DNA of 64,000 nucleotides from Perlabentimonas gracilis (lineage in GTDB: Bacteria; Bacteroidota; Bacteroidia; Bacteroidales; Tenuifilaceae). Location: NCBI RefSeq assembly GCF_011174675.1, contig NZ_JAANIG010000002.1, positions 62,001 through 126,000 of the forward strand, given 5' to 3'. Positions 62,520-64,000 of this stretch are shown here, in pieces. Every line of letters starts with the position of its first letter. Positions within the stretch are counted from its first letter, which is position 1. Made by a program: the position numbers and the translations under genes. The notes beneath the pieces are model-generated. The model saw only the letters and a program-made list of their open reading frames with translations, searched no databases and was not told where the DNA came from.

Positions 62520-63338
62520 ATGAAAAGGAACTGGACAACCCTAAAAGAGTACAGCGAGATAAAATTTGAAATCTTCGAGGGCATTGCCAAAATCACCATA
62601 AACCGTCCTAGGTATTATAATGCGTTTACTCCCGATACCGTTCAGGAGATGAAGGATGCCATGGTGATTTGCAGGGAGAACGATGATATTTTTACGGTAA
62701 TTATAACCGGAGAGGGCGATAAGGCTTTTTGTAGTGGTGGTGATCAGAATGTGAAAAGTATTGGCGGATACATTGGGAAAGATGGCGTTCCTCGCTTGAA
62801 CGTGCTCGATTTGCAACGTCAAATACGTTCGTTGCCCAAACCGGTAGTTGCAATGGTTAATGGGTATGCCATTGGTGGCGGCCACGTTCTGCATGTGGTT
62901 TGCGATTTAACCATAGCATCCGATAATGCTATTTTTGGGCAAACTGGGCCTAAGGTTGGTAGCTTCGATGCAGGTTTTGGATCATCGTACCTAGCGCGAC
63001 ACGTAGGGCAGAAGAAAGCGCGTGAGATTTGGTTCCTGTGCGACCAGTACACCGCCGAGGAGGCTCGTGAGATGGGAATGGTGAATAAGGTGGTTCCACT
63101 CGATCAGCTGGAAGATACAACTGTAGAGTGGTGCAAAAAGATGATGAAGCGTAGTCCCTTGGCACTTCGAATGATTAAGATGGGGCTTAATGCCGAGCTC
63201 GATGGTCAGGCGGGTATACAGGAGTTGGCCGGAAATGCAACCCTACTGTACTACCTTACCGAGGAGGCTCAGGAGGGCAAGCACGCCTTTCTCGAGAAGC
63301 GCGATCCCGATTTTAAAAAATATCCTAGGTTTCCATAA
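62520..63338 (+). CDS. menB: 1,4-dihydroxy-2-naphthoyl-CoA synthase
   Basis: A 272-residue crotonase-fold MenB, which closes the second ring from o-succinylbenzoyl-CoA. [51 protein letters not shown] (seen as [10 protein letters not shown]) and [17 protein letters not shown] are MenB-specific. The start is the ATG at 62520, overlapping none of menD; the longer frame begins inside menD and is rejected. Note that menC and menE, needed for its substrate, are not in the window. Confidence 0.97.
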   Translation: MKRNWTTLKEYSEIKFEIFEGIAKITINRPRYYNAFTPDTVQEMKDAMVICRENDDIFTVIITGEGDKAFCSGGDQNVKSIGGYIGKDGVPRLNVLDLQRQIRSLPKPVVAMVNGYAIGGGHVLHVVCDLTIASDNAIFGQTGPKVGSFDAGFGSSYLARHVGQKKAREIWFLCDQYTAEEAREMGMVNKVVPLDQLEDTTVEWCKKMMKRSPLALRMIKMGLNAELDGQAGIQELAGNATLLYYLTEEAQEGKHAFLEKRDPDFKKYPRFP

Positions 63339-63350
63339 CCTGTTGTAACA

Positions 63351-64000
63351 ATGAGCAAAGTTAAAGCATGGGTTGAAGCGGCGCGACTAAAAACACTGCC
63401 TTTGGCAGTGTCGAGTCCGCTTATGGGAAGTTTCCTTGCTTGGGCAGATGGAAACTTCCTGTGGAGCGTATTTATCCTTGCCACAATCACAACCCTTCTA
63501 CTGCAAGTGCTATCCAATTTTGCCAACGACTATGGCGACTTTAAAAGCGGAGCTGATAACCATAATCGAATTGGCCCACGGCGGATGGTGCAAAGCGGTG
63601 AGATATCTCCCAAACAAATGAAAAAAGGGTTGCTTATAAATATTGCTTTGGCTTTTATTTCTGGTGTGTTGCTTATTTACTTTGGAACCAAAGGAAAAGA
63701 TATTGGAGTTGTACTCTTTTTCCTTGTGTTAGGAATTATTGCCATTGTTGCCGCCATTAAATATACGGTTGGCAAAAATCCATATGGCTATAGGGGACTG
63801 GGCGATTTATTTGTGTTCCTATTCTTTGGGCTCATTGGGGTTATGGGAACCCATTTTTTGCACACAGGAACATTTAACCCTTGGCACATTATGCCAGCAG
63901 CAGCCATTGGTTTGCTTAGCACGGGGGTACTCAATTTGAATAATCTTCGCGATTACGAGAGCGATAAGGCTGCAAGCAAAAGGACAATGGTGGTGTTGCT
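63351..64000 (+). CDS. menA: 1,4-dihydroxy-2-naphthoate polyprenyltransferase, 3' part cut by window edge
   Basis: The first 216 codons of a UbiA-family integral membrane enzyme; no stop occurs before the window ends. VEAARLKTLPLAVSSPLMGS begins helix 1, and the two Asp-rich prenyl-diphosphate sites are visible: NDYGDFKSGAD and NLNNLRDYESD. MenA attaches the polyprenyl side chain to 1,4-dihydroxy-2-naphthoate. It starts 12 bp after menB in the men run. Confidence 0.94.
   Translation, partial: MSKVKAWVEAARLKTLPLAVSSPLMGSFLAWADGNFLWSVFILATITTLLLQVLSNFANDYGDFKSGADNHNRIGPRRMVQSGEISPKQMKKGLLINIALAFISGVLLIYFGTKGKDIGVVLFFLVLGIIAIVAAIKYTVGKNPYGYRGLGDLFVFLFFGLIGVMGTHFLHTGTFNPWHIMPAAAIGLLSTGVLNLNNLRDYESDKAASKRTMVVL

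Overview
The window is ordinary chromosome from a Bacteroidota bacterium, most likely a Bacteroidales-type anaerobe outside the classical gut Bacteroides. The signs are TAnnTTTG promoter boxes, type IX secretion (a porT homologue at 29080 and a sorting-domain cargo protein at 8597), a lipoprotein form of TamA (TamL), a LytTR regulator paired with a propeller sensor kinase, pyruvate:ferredoxin oxidoreductase (anaerobic metabolism) and menaquinone synthesis. No rRNA, tRNA, CRISPR array, prophage or intact insertion sequence was seen. About 50 protein genes fill nearly all of the window.

Layout. 1-7500: envelope and translation genes (DUF4294, elbB, thpR, lptG-tgt, a glycosyltransferase, an ECF sigma factor, rsmG, SemiSWEET, and a 52-codon rpmH). 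7700-13700: PASTA protein, T9SS cargo, RluD-type pseudouridine synthase and ddl, with dense repeat tracts on both sides of ddl. 13800-22300: gcvP, a metallo-hydrolase, pcm, a sugar transferase, dnaB and yjjG. 22400-32200: DEAD-box helicase, a carboxyltransferase/biotin-carrier pair, purL-ubiE-porT, an FAD protein and a TrmH-type methyltransferase. 32300-41700: tamL, two sodium-coupled amino-acid transporters around a small unknown membrane protein, a transaldolase-like protein, a YciO-like protein, and the minus-strand group of sensor kinase, regulator, ruvX and def. 44800-50800: nifJ, a LYS1-like dehydrogenase, a lipoprotein and a small membrane protein.

The most coherent block is 51115-64000. 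A leucine-catabolism-type trio (3-methylcrotonyl-CoA carboxylase beta, LiuC-like hydratase, acyl-CoA dehydrogenase) is followed by class II HMG-CoA reductase, a GYDIA-type GHMP kinase (proposed phosphomevalonate kinase), diphosphomevalonate decarboxylase and mevalonate kinase. Directly after come menI, menF, menD, menB and menA, the last cut by the window edge. HMG-CoA synthase, HMG-CoA lyase and the biotin-carboxylase subunit are absent here. The order suggests a branched-chain acyl-CoA to HMG-CoA to mevalonate to isoprenoid to menaquinone flow, which is an inference.

The other unusual content is repeated DNA. Three identical 62-bp GC-rich copies lie at 12994, 34908 (inverted) and 54729. Two near-identical 54-bp hairpin units sit 90 bp apart inside a 7-bp-periodic tract at 11673-11905, and a shorter 7-bp-periodic tract lies after ddl. 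Several genes have telling residue changes: Tgt lacks three of four zinc ligands, the Sua5-family protein is YciO-like, and the LiuC-like hydratase lacks one classical crotonase glutamate.
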